The notes under the pieces: generated by a model
Seen by the model: only the letters and a program-made list of their open reading frames with translations
The model's database searches: none
What the model was told of the DNA's origin: nothing
From: Flavobacterium sp. Root901
GTDB taxonomy: Bacteria > Bacteroidota > Bacteroidia > Flavobacteriales > Flavobacteriaceae
Assembly: GCF_001429765.1 (NCBI RefSeq)
Contig: NZ_LMJB01000008.1
Coordinates: 64,835 to 128,834 of the forward strand
DNA: 64,000 nucleotides
Direction of reading: 5' to 3'
Part shown: positions 40,528-48,769 of the stretch, one piece after another
Position numbering within the stretch: position 1 is the first letter of the stretch
Layout of the letters: each line of letters opens with the position of its first letter
Translations under genes and position numbers: made by a program

Positions 40528-40539
40528 AGTGTATATTTT

Positions 40540-40640
40540 ACTGCAAAGTTCGCAAAGATTTTTGCAAAGTTCTCTAAGTTTTTGTCTTTAAGTTAAAAGG
40601 AATAACGCAAAGAGTTCTCTCGCAGATTTTGCAGATTTTT
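40540..40640. repeat. Degenerate GCAAAGTTCGCAAAG-type repeat tract
   Basis: Several partial copies of GCAAAG/TTCTC words (TGCAAAGTTCGCAAAG, TTGCAAAGTTCTCTAAG, CGCAAAGAGTTCTC, CGCAGATTTTGCAGATTTT) lie together. This looks like a decayed dispersed repeat in the 529-bp gap before the U32 gene. Confidence 0.45.
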
Positions 40641-40646
40641 TTGAGA

Positions 40647-40777
40647 TGAATTGCCTCCAGCTTTAGCTGGAGGAGAAGATGGAAGGTTGCAGGGCTTTAG
40701 CCAAACTTGGATATGTTTGGCTAAAGCCCCTATGATAGAATCTTATAAACCTCCAGCTAAAGCTGTAGGCAATTGAT
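40647..40777. repeat. Dispersed three-hairpin repeat, family B copy 2
   Basis: The order is CCTCCAGCTTTAGCTGGAGG (palindrome), GGGCTTTAGCCAAAC / GTTTGGCTAAAGCCC (palindrome) and CCTCCAGCTAAAGCTGTAGG. The two outer parts are also inverted repeats of each other (AATTGCCTCCAGC and GCTGTAGGCAATT). A degenerate copy is at 5095-5227. Confidence 0.8.
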
Positions 40778-40818
40778 GTTTTTTATTTTGAAAATAACAT
40801 TTTCTCGTTAACCCTTTT

Positions 40819-40904
40819 GCGTGAGGGATAGAAGTGGAAAGCCCGGAGCCTGACGAAGGAAGTGCGAGGACTTGCAGCGGATAGCCCGACCCGGAGGGGC
40901 ACGC
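40819..40904 (-). repeat. Dispersed repeat, family A copy 2
   Basis: Read on the minus strand it has GTGCCCCTCCGGGTCGGGCT at the left end and TTTCCACTTCTATCCCTCAC at the right end, like 4843-4928. Its centre (CGCACTTCCTTCGTCAGGCT region) is unrelated to the first copy and is not palindromic. The minus-strand frame 40743-40988 across it is not a gene. Confidence 0.75.
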
Positions 40905-40911
40905 CCAAAAT

Positions 40912-40946
40912 AAAAAACCGATACTTCTTTTAAAAGCATCGGTTTG
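40912..40946 (-). terminator. Terminator of the U32 gene
   Basis: AAAAACCGAT / ATCGGTTT hairpin; the minus strand ends in a T run. It abuts the family A repeat. Confidence 0.75.
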
Positions 40947-40950
40947 TATA

Positions 40951-42819
40951 TTAATGAAAATGATCTTCTTCAATCTCAAATTCGGCATCTTTTTCCCAGA
41001 TTTCCATTTCGCAGGGTTTGCAGTTGAATTTTAGTTTGTATTCTAATTCGCCCTGTTTCAATACTAATGGCTCTTTTACTTTAACGCCAACAATATCTTT
41101 TTGGTGAATCGGGCATTTTTTTAATTCGTATTTGATGCAGTATTTTGTTGTCATTACACGAGATTTTCCCGGATCCCATTGTAATTCAAATGCTTTTTCG
41201 ATTTCGGTAACACCGTGGCGTTCGTAGAATTTACGAGCTGTTTTATTGGAAACGTTGTACATAAAATCCAGTTTGGTTTCCGGATAAGGATGTGATGTTT
41301 TTACCAATTGGTGTTCTTCGCGTTTATAGTTTGCCAGACGAATTTCTGATAATTGTTCGAAAACATTTCTTCGCATTTCGTTGATTTTCGAAATAGGAAG
41401 GAACCAGTTTTGAGAAAATACAACATCAATTTCATCGGCGCTGTAAGGTGTGAAACCTGTTTTTGCCAATTGCACTTTGAAGTTTTCTGCAATTGATTCA
41501 CCGTTTTTCGTTTGTTCTTTTGGATGTTCTAATTTTACGGTGCTTACGTTTCCGTCTTCATCGGTTGCGATTAATTCGAAACCATTTTCATTTTCGGTAA
41601 GCAGTAAAGTTGTTCCGATTTTACGGATCGCACTGTCTTCTCTTTCAACAATTTTGATGAAAGCGGTATCGTTGTTACGGTAAATAAAAGTTCCGTCTTT
41701 GATTTCTTTTAAAACGTTTGGGTACACTTTTCCGTTTTCGGCTTTGTTTACATAAATTCCGTCTGCTTCGTTTTGTTCGTTGATGAAACAAAGTCCGTCA
41801 CCGTTGTTTAGCAATTCGCCATTTTCGATTTCGTAAGCACCTCCGATAGTTCGGATTAGTTTACCAATATATTGACCTTTAGATTTTGGGCTTTCCCAGG
41901 AACCAATACTAGCGTGTCGTTCGTTTACGAAATAATCAGTATAACCACGGTTGAAAGTTCTGTTTAGAGAGGAATCGAAAGTATACGTGCATTTTCCGGA
42001 AGAAGCTTTAGTGTATTTATCGCTTCCTTCTAAATAACTGTCCAGTTTCTGGCGAAGATAAGACACGTTGTTTTTTACGTAAGCCACATCTTTAAGACGT
42101 CCTTCGATTTTAAAAGAAACAATTCCGGCTTCAATTAAATTCGGAATCTGGTCTGAAACATCTAAATCTTTTATAGAAAGTAAGTGACTATTTTTGATTA
42201 AAGTTTCTCCGTTTCCGTCGATTAAGTTATACGGTAAACGGCAGTTTTGAGCACAAGAACCACGATTGGCGCTGCGTTCTCCGTTGGCCACACTCATATA
42301 ACAGTTTCCACTGAAAGAAACACAAAGTGCTCCGGTTACGAAAAATTCTAACTCTACATCGGCATGATCGTAGATTTGTTTTATTTGATGAAGATTCAAT
42401 TCACGCGCTAAAACTACACGTTTGATTCCGGCATCTTTAAGGAATTTAATTTTATCGGCATCACGGTTGTTGGCTTGTGTACTCGCATGAAGCACGATAG
42501 GAGGCAGGTCCATTTCCATAATGGCCATGTCCTGAATAATCAGGGCATCAACACCAATGTCGTATAATTCCCAGATCATTGAACGACATGTTTCTAATTC
42601 ATTGTCGTACAAAATGGTATTCATTACCACAAAAACCTGAGCGTTAAATAAATGCGCATATTTTACCAATGCCGCAACATCTTCGATAGAATTATTGGCA
42701 TTAGAACGTGCTCCAAATTGCGGTGCACCAATATAAACTGCATCGGCACCGCTGTTTATAGCTGCCATTCCGCCAATTAAATCTCTCGCTGGAGCTAATA
42801 TTTCGATTTTCTTCTTCAT
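40951..42819 (-). CDS. U32 family RNA hydroxylation protein (RlhA/TrhP-like)
   Basis: This 622-residue protein has the peptidase-U32 core: KKKIEILAPARDLIGGMAAINSGADAVYIG, VLHASTQANNRDADKIKFLKDAGIKRVVLAREL and the cysteine motif GNCYMSVANGERSANRGSCAQNCRLPYN. The long C-terminal region (about 300 residues) ends with further cysteines (KYCIKYELKKCPIHQ, FNCKPCEMEIW). U32 proteins of this kind (RlhA, TrhP) hydroxylate rRNA or tRNA bases rather than digest protein; length points to the RlhA side. The exact RNA target is not settled. Confidence 0.85.
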   Translation of the reverse strand: MKKKIEILAPARDLIGGMAAINSGADAVYIGAPQFGARSNANNSIEDVAALVKYAHLFNAQVFVVMNTILYDNELETCRSMIWELYDIGVDALIIQDMAIMEMDLPPIVLHASTQANNRDADKIKFLKDAGIKRVVLARELNLHQIKQIYDHADVELEFFVTGALCVSFSGNCYMSVANGERSANRGSCAQNCRLPYNLIDGNGETLIKNSHLLSIKDLDVSDQIPNLIEAGIVSFKIEGRLKDVAYVKNNVSYLRQKLDSYLEGSDKYTKASSGKCTYTFDSSLNRTFNRGYTDYFVNERHASIGSWESPKSKGQYIGKLIRTIGGAYEIENGELLNNGDGLCFINEQNEADGIYVNKAENGKVYPNVLKEIKDGTFIYRNNDTAFIKIVEREDSAIRKIGTTLLLTENENGFELIATDEDGNVSTVKLEHPKEQTKNGESIAENFKVQLAKTGFTPYSADEIDVVFSQNWFLPISKINEMRRNVFEQLSEIRLANYKREEHQLVKTSHPYPETKLDFMYNVSNKTARKFYERHGVTEIEKAFELQWDPGKSRVMTTKYCIKYELKKCPIHQKDIVGVKVKEPLVLKQGELEYKLKFNCKPCEMEIWEKDAEFEIEEDHFH

Positions 42820-42957
42820 TTCTAAAACTTTAGACTTTTGTGGTATTCCCGAAAAAAAGTGTGCAAAGGTCTAATAAATTATTTGAGTTTGCTAGTCTTG
42901 AAGCGATTTTTTTGAAATTGTTAACTTAATATGGAATGATGATGAGTAAGGTTTTGT

Positions 42958-43416
42958 TTATTGATGTAACTTGTTGTATATTTCTCTTTCTTCTTCAGAG
43001 GAATAAAATTTAAATCCGGTTTGTTTTACTTCAATACCAAAATCCCGCTTTATTGAAAAACTGGTTTCAAAAATGGTTGCAAAGAATACTTCAATTCCAA
43101 ATAATATTGTTGCAATTATGTAGATAATTATAAGTGCTTTTCTACTTAATTTGATTTTGAAAATAAATCTATTTGTCAAAAATAATAGTGAAAAGATCAG
43201 TGAAAAATAGACAAGAATATCAATAATGAGCTCCATTATAAAATATTGCTGAGCCAATGAAGTATGGAAAGCAGGACATTTGTAAATTAATGGAAATCCA
43301 TACATGATATAATCAGATGCATCAATTACATCAGCGATCCACCATTTTGTAAAAAGTATGAAAATGATTATCGTTAACGGAAGTGCTAAACTTAGTAATC
43401 TATTTTTGTTTATCAT
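42958..43416 (-). CDS. Hypothetical membrane protein
   Basis: This 152-residue protein has about three to four hydrophobic helices: LLSLALPLTIIIFILFTKWW, IMELIIDILVYFSLIFSLLFLTNRFIF and KALIIIYIIATILFGIEVFFATIF. A charged tail of about 35 residues ends EEEREIYNKLHQ. I recognise no family. The ATG at 43416 is chosen over a TTG three codons upstream. It follows the outer-membrane protein gene at 43446 on the same strand, so the two may be co-transcribed. Confidence 0.6.
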   Translation of the reverse strand: MINKNRLLSLALPLTIIIFILFTKWWIADVIDASDYIMYGFPLIYKCPAFHTSLAQQYFIMELIIDILVYFSLIFSLLFLTNRFIFKIKLSRKALIIIYIIATILFGIEVFFATIFETSFSIKRDFGIEVKQTGFKFYSSEEEREIYNKLHQ

Positions 43417-43445
43417 ATTAAACAAATATGTTGTTTTGAAAGTAA

Positions 43446-44036
43446 TTAATCTAAAGGAAAAGTATATCCTAAAGCAAATACCGCAGTTGATTGTTTTGCG
43501 GCAGGGTGAAAGTAGCCGGAAATACCAATTTCAAAACTATTATGTCTGCCCACGGCCAATCCGATGCTAAATGGAATATGCAGTAAAACATCACTTTTAT
43601 TAAAATTAACGTTTGGGGTAAAAGTTTCGAACTTTCCTATTGAAGTTCCAATACCACCTTCAATAAATGGTGCAACCCATGGTATTGGTGCGCAAATTCG
43701 AACTTTTCCTCCCATTAAAAAGGCATTAGTTGTTACTTTATACTGAGGTTGATTTTGCACATTTTGATTTTTATCAACAGATTCAAAAATAGCACCTGCA
43801 TATGGTCTTACACTAAACCATGATTTTAAACCTATAATATATTCACCCTGAAGATAAAGTCCGCCTCCCATAACGTCTACTTCTTCCTGACTGCCATAAT
43901 TTTCAATATAATAAGAACTGCTGGATCCAAAACCTATGGAAGCTTTTATGGATCTGTCGGTGGTTTGGGCTTTTATTTCATTCGAGGACAATACTATAAA
44001 GGCAATAGTGATAAAATAGCGTAAAGTTAAATTCAT
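43446..44036 (-). CDS. Outer-membrane beta-barrel protein
   Basis: This 196-residue protein has a signal peptide (MNLTLRYFITIAFIVLSSNEIKAQ). It has alternating hydrophobic strands typical of a small beta-barrel (GGGLYLQGEYIIGLKSWFSVRPYAGAIFE, VRICAPIPWVAPFIEGGIGTSIG, PFSIGLAVGRHNSFEIGISGYFHP) and a C-terminal strand FALGYTFPLD ending on a hydrophobic pattern. No specific family is recognised; it is probably an 8-strand envelope protein. Confidence 0.75.
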   Translation of the reverse strand: MNLTLRYFITIAFIVLSSNEIKAQTTDRSIKASIGFGSSSSYYIENYGSQEEVDVMGGGLYLQGEYIIGLKSWFSVRPYAGAIFESVDKNQNVQNQPQYKVTTNAFLMGGKVRICAPIPWVAPFIEGGIGTSIGKFETFTPNVNFNKSDVLLHIPFSIGLAVGRHNSFEIGISGYFHPAAKQSTAVFALGYTFPLD

Positions 44037-44106
44037 AAAAAAAGGTCTTTTGATTTATTAAATAGTGAGGCGAAAGTAAGATTTATTTTTCAATTTTGAC
44101 AAAACA

Positions 44107-44148
44107 AAAAAACCGCTAGATCCGAAGACCTAAGCGGTTTCAAAAAAA
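44107..44148 (-). terminator. Terminator of the DUF2383 gene
   Basis: AAACCGCT / AGCGGTTT stem with an A tract, which reads as T on the minus strand. It lies just after the stop codon at 44164. Confidence 0.7.
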
Positions 44149-44163
44149 GCATGAACTAATCGA

Positions 44164-44619
44164 TTAATTAGCTTTCATTTTAATTTGTGATAAAGCATTT
44201 TGAATACTGTTTAATTGTTTAGAAACAATAAAAACCTGACTGTGTTCTAAATGATTATTATCGAGTGCGCTTTTGTATTTTTCAATTGCGGCTTCTTCAC
44301 CGGTTACACAGGCATTGATAATGGCTTCAGTATCTCCGCCGGTAAAAGATGATTTGATATCGATCCATGTACGGTGTAATGCTCCAAGTGGTCCTCCGCC
44401 AGATGTATCTGTTGATTTTCCTAGTTTGTTAATCTCATCTTGCAGCTCTACAATAAATAATGCTCTTTCTCTGGCATATTCAAGAAAATCTGTTTTCATT
44501 GCTGGATTTTCTACATGTTCTGCAGCATTTGTATATCCTAGTTTTCCATCTTCAAGAATTGAAATTAATCCTTCTAAAGTTTTTACTGCTTCCTGTGTGG
44601 TTTCATCTGTATGTATCAT
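44164..44619 (-). CDS. PA2169/DUF2383 four-helix-bundle protein
   Basis: This 151-residue all-helical protein matches the DUF2383 ferritin-like layout: ETTQEAVKTLEGLISILEDGKLGYTNAAEHV, TDFLEYARERALFIVELQDEINKLGKSTDTSGGGPLGALHRTWIDIKS, then EAIINACVTGEEAAIEKYKSALD. Proteins of this family are stress-associated and about 150 residues long. No metal site can be confirmed by eye. Confidence 0.85.
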   Translation of the reverse strand: MIHTDETTQEAVKTLEGLISILEDGKLGYTNAAEHVENPAMKTDFLEYARERALFIVELQDEINKLGKSTDTSGGGPLGALHRTWIDIKSSFTGGDTEAIINACVTGEEAAIEKYKSALDNNHLEHSQVFIVSKQLNSIQNALSQIKMKAN

Positions 44620-44779
44620 GACTAATAGTTTTTAAATTAATACATTACAAAGTTGGCGATTTCATAAGTAGTATGTTTTACAGGATTATAGGTAATGTTT
44701 TACAATATTGTAGAATGGAAATTTTGAAAGTTTAATGCTGGTTTTATAAATATTAACTATTTGTAACCTTTTATTGATT

Positions 44780-45135
44780 GCAGGCGTTAAAGCTTATTCT
44801 TTTCCGTATGCTTCGGGTTCAATAATCTCTACAGCAAATGCTTTGTTGAAATAGCAAAATGCATTGCAAAACAATACATTATTAACTCTTGTTTATTTGG
44901 AAAAAGCTTTTACAAATTATTGGCTCAATAATGGAGAAAAAATTGATTATGGACCGCTGGCATTTACAAAAGATAAAAAATAAAATAGTGCAGGAACATG
45001 GAGTAAGCATTTCTGGTTTAAATCTATAGGAGTTTATGAACCAACTGAACAAATTTATGTGGTAGGTTTGAGTAATTGCGAATGTATTCTCCAACTGCAA
45101 TTACAAAAGAGATTGCTTCTCTTTTAATTGACTAA
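44780..45135 (+). pseudogene. Decayed 3' end of a serine hydrolase (beta-lactamase family)
   Basis: Translated pieces in order are YSFPYASGSIISTANALLK, a stop (TAG where TGG Trp would be expected), then QNALQNNTLLTLVYLEKAFTN and YWLNNGEKIDYGPLAFTKDKK. A frameshift and stop follow, then KSIGVYEPTEQIYVVGLSNCE. After another frameshift comes YSPTAITKEIASLLID with a TAA at 45133-45135. The order of words (FPYAS, STANxLLKWQNAL, LNNGxKIDYG, GVYxPxxQIYVVGLSNC) matches the C-terminal half of class C beta-lactamase-like serine hydrolases. The segment around the K-G-H-G motif is lost. The identification is by family memory. Confidence 0.6.
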
Positions 45136-45137
45136 AC

Positions 45138-45168
45138 AAAAAAAGGGTGTCTTTAAAACACCCTTTTC
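45138..45168 (-). terminator. Terminator of the aminotransferase gene
   Basis: AAAAGGGTGT / ACACCCTTTT with a 7-nt loop lies 18 bp beyond the aminotransferase stop, between convergent sequences. Confidence 0.8.
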
Positions 45169-45185
45169 ATATATAATTTGAAATA

Positions 45186-46376
45186 TTAAGCAGTCAAAGC
45201 TTCTTTGATTCTTCTTAATGCTTCTTTTAAAATATCGTTGCTTGTTGCATAAGAGAAACGAATACAGTTTGGATTTCCGAATGCATCACCTGTTACTGTT
45301 GCTACATTTGCTTCTGCTAAAAGATACATGGAAACATCATTAGCATCTTTAATTTCGTGTCCTTTTAAGGTTTTTCCGAAGAAAGAAGAAACGTCTGGGA
45401 ATACATAAAACGCACCTTCAGGAACGTTGATTTTTACACCCGGAATTTCTTTTAATAATCCAACTACTAAATCTCTGCGACCGTGGAAAGCCTGAACCAT
45501 TTCGTTTAAAACGCTTGGATCTGCATCTACTGCAGTAATTGTAGCGCGTTGTGCTACAGAATTTGCTCCAGATGTAACTTGTCCCTGAATTTTTGTACAC
45601 GCTTTTGCGATAAATTCAGGAGCTCCGATGTATCCAATTCTGTATCCTGTCATAGCAAATGCTTTTGCAACTCCGTTTACAGTAATTGTTTTTTCTAACA
45701 TTCCCGGAATAGATCCAATACTGCAAAAAGTTCCTGAGAAATTGATGTGCTCATAAATTTCGTCAGCAACTACGTAAATATTTGGATGTTTTTCTAAAAC
45801 TTTTGCAAGAGCTGTTAACTCTTCTCTGCTGTAAACAGACCCTGAAGGGTTACATGGAGAAGAGAACCACATCATTTTTGTTTTTGGTGTGATTGCAGCT
45901 TCTAATTGTTCTGGTGTAATTTTGAAATCTGTTTCTACAGATGTTGGAACTTCAACAGGAACTCCCCCGGAAAGTTTCACGATTTCGAAATAAGAAACCC
46001 AGTATGGTGCCGGAAGAATCACTTCGTCCCCATCATTTAACATTACTTGTGCAATGTTGTATAAAGATTGTTTTGCTCCTGTAGAAACTACAATTTGAGA
46101 TGGTTTATAATCTAAATCATTATCTCTTTTGAATTTTCTGCAGATCGCTTCTTTTAAATCCTGATATCCATCAACTGGAGAATATGTACTGTAGTTATCA
46201 TCGATTGCTTTTTTTGCAGCTTCTTTGATAAAGTCTGGGGTATTAAAATCCGGTTCACCCAAACTTAAACTGATAATGTCTTTTCCTTGTGCTTTTAATT
46301 CTCTTGCCAAAGCGGCCATTGCTAATGTCTGCGAAGTTGCAAGATTGTTGATTCTGTCCGAAAGAATATGGTTCAT
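45186..46376 (-). CDS. Class I/II aminotransferase (aspartate aminotransferase-like)
   Basis: This 396-residue PLP enzyme is probably an aspartate (or broad-range) aminotransferase. Seen: ISLSLGEPDFNTPDFIKEAAKKAI, YSPVDGYQDLKEAICRKF, VVSTGAKQSLYNIAQVML and LPAPYWVSYFEIVKLSGG. MWFSSPCNPSGSVYSREEL, YVVADEIYEHI, the Schiff-base lysine in TVNGVAKAFAMTGYRIGYIG (about residue 237) and CIRFSYATSNDILKEALRRI complete it. It is the I-gamma subgroup typical of Bacteroidota. The gene is alone on its transcript, as judged by the terminator. Confidence 0.92.
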   Translation of the reverse strand: MNHILSDRINNLATSQTLAMAALARELKAQGKDIISLSLGEPDFNTPDFIKEAAKKAIDDNYSTYSPVDGYQDLKEAICRKFKRDNDLDYKPSQIVVSTGAKQSLYNIAQVMLNDGDEVILPAPYWVSYFEIVKLSGGVPVEVPTSVETDFKITPEQLEAAITPKTKMMWFSSPCNPSGSVYSREELTALAKVLEKHPNIYVVADEIYEHINFSGTFCSIGSIPGMLEKTITVNGVAKAFAMTGYRIGYIGAPEFIAKACTKIQGQVTSGANSVAQRATITAVDADPSVLNEMVQAFHGRRDLVVGLLKEIPGVKINVPEGAFYVFPDVSSFFGKTLKGHEIKDANDVSMYLLAEANVATVTGDAFGNPNCIRFSYATSNDILKEALRRIKEALTA

Positions 46377-46447
46377 TATAAAAATTTTGATTGTCCTTAA
46401 ATTACTACGCTGTTAAGGAAGGTTAATTATTAATAGATTTTTTTAGT

Positions 46448-47545
46448 TTAAACAGATAATTCAGGTTTCATTCCTAAGTCGCGCAAATGCTTAAAGTGAG
46501 CTGCAATGGCACTTCGCATTGTTTTGTACTCATAATAAGGCAGGTTGCATTCTTTTGCAGTTTCTTTTACGATTTTTGCAATTTTACCATAATGAATGTG
46601 ACTGATATTAGGAAAGATATGATGCTCAATCTGATGGTTTAATCCTCCGGTATACCAATTTACAATTGCATTTTGTGGTGCAAAATTAGTTGTTGTATAC
46701 AATTGATGAACCGCCCAAGTATTATCCATTTCTCCTAATTCATTTGGAGATGGATTTATAGTATGATCTACAACGTGTGCCAGCTGGAAAACAATACTTA
46801 AAATTAATCCTGCTGTATAATGCATTGCAAAAAATCCAACCAGTACTTTCCACCAGGTAATTCCAATTACAATTGGCAATACAATCCAGATTGACACATA
46901 AATCATTTTTGTGATAATTAATGTTGTCCAAAGAATTTTAGGATTTTTTGGTTCACCATATGATAATTTTCTTTTTAAGTAATTGCGCATTTGCTTAAAG
47001 TCAGTCGTTAATGCCCAATTAAAAGTTAGGAGTCCGTATAAGAAAACAGAATAATAATGTTGAAAACGATGAAAACGATGCCATTCTGCATGTTCTGTAA
47101 AACGAATAATTCTTCCGGCATCTAAATCTTCGTCATGTCCGGGAATATTAGTATAAGTATGATGAAGTACGTTGTGCTGTACCTGCCAGTTATAAACATT
47201 TCCTGCCAAAACATAAATCGTTCCGCCCATAAATTTATTAATCCAGCTTTTGTTTGAGTAGGAACCATGATTTCCGTCATGCATTACATTCATTCCAACT
47301 CCGGCCATTCCCACACCCATCACTACAGAAAGTAACAGCATTAACCAAAAAGGCATATTTAAAGTCAGAATTAAAAAATATGGGGTCAGGAAAACAGCAA
47401 ATAAAATAACAGCTTTTAAATGTAACTTCCAGTTTCCGGTTTTTTGGATGTTATTCTCCTTGAAGTAATTGTTTACCCGAGAATTAAGTGTTCTGAAAAA
47501 CTTCAGATTGTCTTGCCTTGCAAAAGTTGGAGCGGTGTTATTCAT
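46448..47545 (-). CDS. Membrane fatty acid desaturase
   Basis: This 365-residue integral-membrane di-iron enzyme has the three histidine boxes: HDGNHGS (about residues 90-96), HNVLHH (with HTYTNIPGHDEDLDAGR after it) and HQIEHHIFPNISHIHY. Four or more membrane helices surround them (KAVILFAVFLTPYFLILTL, MLLLSVVMGVGMAGVGMNV, MIYVSIWIVLPIVIGITWW, and others). Members desaturate acyl chains using an electron donor such as ferredoxin. A TACCTTTG -7 element is on the minus strand at 47565-47572. Confidence 0.92.
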   Translation of the reverse strand: MNNTAPTFARQDNLKFFRTLNSRVNNYFKENNIQKTGNWKLHLKAVILFAVFLTPYFLILTLNMPFWLMLLLSVVMGVGMAGVGMNVMHDGNHGSYSNKSWINKFMGGTIYVLAGNVYNWQVQHNVLHHTYTNIPGHDEDLDAGRIIRFTEHAEWHRFHRFQHYYSVFLYGLLTFNWALTTDFKQMRNYLKRKLSYGEPKNPKILWTTLIITKMIYVSIWIVLPIVIGITWWKVLVGFFAMHYTAGLILSIVFQLAHVVDHTINPSPNELGEMDNTWAVHQLYTTTNFAPQNAIVNWYTGGLNHQIEHHIFPNISHIHYGKIAKIVKETAKECNLPYYEYKTMRSAIAAHFKHLRDLGMKPELSV

Positions 47546-47628
47546 AATTGTTTTAAATAGATTTCAAAGGTAATTATTATAAATTCTCAATTTGCAAAAT
47601 TGAGTTAAATATTTCAATCGTAAAGTAG

Positions 47629-47636
47629 TACTTTTG
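47629..47636 (+). promoter_or_regulatory. -7 element of rsmG
   Basis: TACTTTTG matches TAnnTTTG, 17 bp before the rsmG ATG. No -33 box is found at the usual distance. The desaturase gene uses a facing element about 60 bp away. Confidence 0.4.
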
Positions 47637-47652
47637 TTAAAAATTTACAGCA

Positions 47653-48282
47653 ATGGATGAGATATTGAAATATTTTCCCAATTTGACCGATCTTCAAATC
47701 GAACAATTTCAAAAATTAGACTTTTTATACCACGATTGGAATGAAAAAATTAATGTGATTTCGCGCAAAGACATTGATTCATTATATACAAAACACATTT
47801 TACATTCATTAGGGATTGCTAAAGTTATGAAATTTGAACCCGGAGCAACAGTTTTGGATGTTGGAACGGGAGGTGGTTTCCCAGGAATTCCGCTGGCGAT
47901 TCTTTTTCCGGAAACCCGTTTTTATTTGATTGATGTTATTGCCAAAAAAATAAAAGTAGTTCAGGGTGTTGTGGATGCATTAGAGTTAAAAAACGTAAAA
48001 GCAGAACAAAAACGTGCCGAATTAGTAAAAGGTGATTTCGATTTTATTGTAAGCCGTGCCGTAACCAATATGCCCGACTTTGTATCTTGGATAAAAGATA
48101 AAATCAAAAAGCAGCATAAACATACTCTGAAAAATGGAATTCTTTATTTAAAAGGAGGAGATTTGGCCGAAGAATTAAAAGATTTTCCAAATGCGACTCT
48201 ATATGATTTAGCTGCAATATTTGAAGATGAATTTTTTGAAACTAAAAAAGTGGTGCATCTTCCTTTGAAATTTAAACCTTAA
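47653..48282 (+). CDS. rsmG: 16S rRNA (guanine-527 N7) methyltransferase
   Basis: This 209-residue SAM-dependent enzyme has the GidB/RsmG pattern: QLDFLYHDWNEKINVISRKDIDSLYTKHILHSL, then DVGTGGGFPGIPLAILFPETRFYLIDVIAKKIKVVQGV (motif I and acidic loop) and DFIVSRAVTNMPDFVSWIKDKI. It modifies the 530 loop of 16S rRNA; loss often gives streptomycin resistance. Length is typical (about 210). Confidence 0.95.
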   Translation: MDEILKYFPNLTDLQIEQFQKLDFLYHDWNEKINVISRKDIDSLYTKHILHSLGIAKVMKFEPGATVLDVGTGGGFPGIPLAILFPETRFYLIDVIAKKIKVVQGVVDALELKNVKAEQKRAELVKGDFDFIVSRAVTNMPDFVSWIKDKIKKQHKHTLKNGILYLKGGDLAEELKDFPNATLYDLAAIFEDEFFETKKVVHLPLKFKP

Positions 48283-48296
48283 AACAGCATAAACAA

Positions 48297-48331
48297 ATAA
48301 CCCGAAAAGAATTCTTTTCGGGTTATTTTTG
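48297..48331 (+). terminator. Terminator after rsmG
   Basis: AATAACCCGAAAAG, AATT, CTTTTCGGGTTATTTTT is a perfect symmetrical stem. Confidence 0.85.
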
Positions 48332-48370
48332 AATAGTTTTTTTCAATTTAGACGGATTTTGTATGAAAAA

Positions 48371-48679
48371 CTAACCTCGAATAAAGCTTTTACTTTTATC
48401 AAATGGTTCTGATTCAACTAAAATTTCATAGTTTTTATCTTCATTTTCAAATAGCGCTGGAAGCCATTTCTCTCCAATTTCTTCATAGCATTTTGTTCGA
48501 TATTCGTATAAAGAAATAATTTGTGTTATTTCTTTCTGAAAGTTTTTTTCTTCATACCATATACTTCCGCATTCACCACACCCAAAAAAACTTGAATTAT
48601 CATCGTCAATTAAATCTACCCAGCCAATGCAATGACTAACAGGACAACGATATATATCAAATTCTTTCAAATTTTTCAT
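48371..48679 (-). CDS. Hypothetical zinc-ribbon-like protein
   Basis: This 102-residue protein has four cysteines arranged RCPVSHC and FFGCGECGSIWYEE, like a zinc ribbon. A helical Glu/Lys-rich tail ends SEPFDKSKSFIRG. I recognise no family. It is on the minus strand 90 bp after the gene at 48770-49501, which is also of unknown function. Their proximity and shared direction suggest one unit, but no functional link is seen. Confidence 0.65.
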   Translation of the reverse strand: MKNLKEFDIYRCPVSHCIGWVDLIDDDNSSFFGCGECGSIWYEEKNFQKEITQIISLYEYRTKCYEEIGEKWLPALFENEDKNYEILVESEPFDKSKSFIRG

Positions 48680-48769
48680 AATTTAAAAAATTTGGTCGAG
48701 TATTGATTGAAGAATACTCGACCATTTATAACAAAGTTTTATTGTTTTCAGGATATCTTTAAGTCAGAT

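Noticed and set aside
40743..40988. 81-residue minus-strand frame before the U32 gene
   Set aside because: It spans family A/B repeats and the U32 terminator, so it is chance coding potential.
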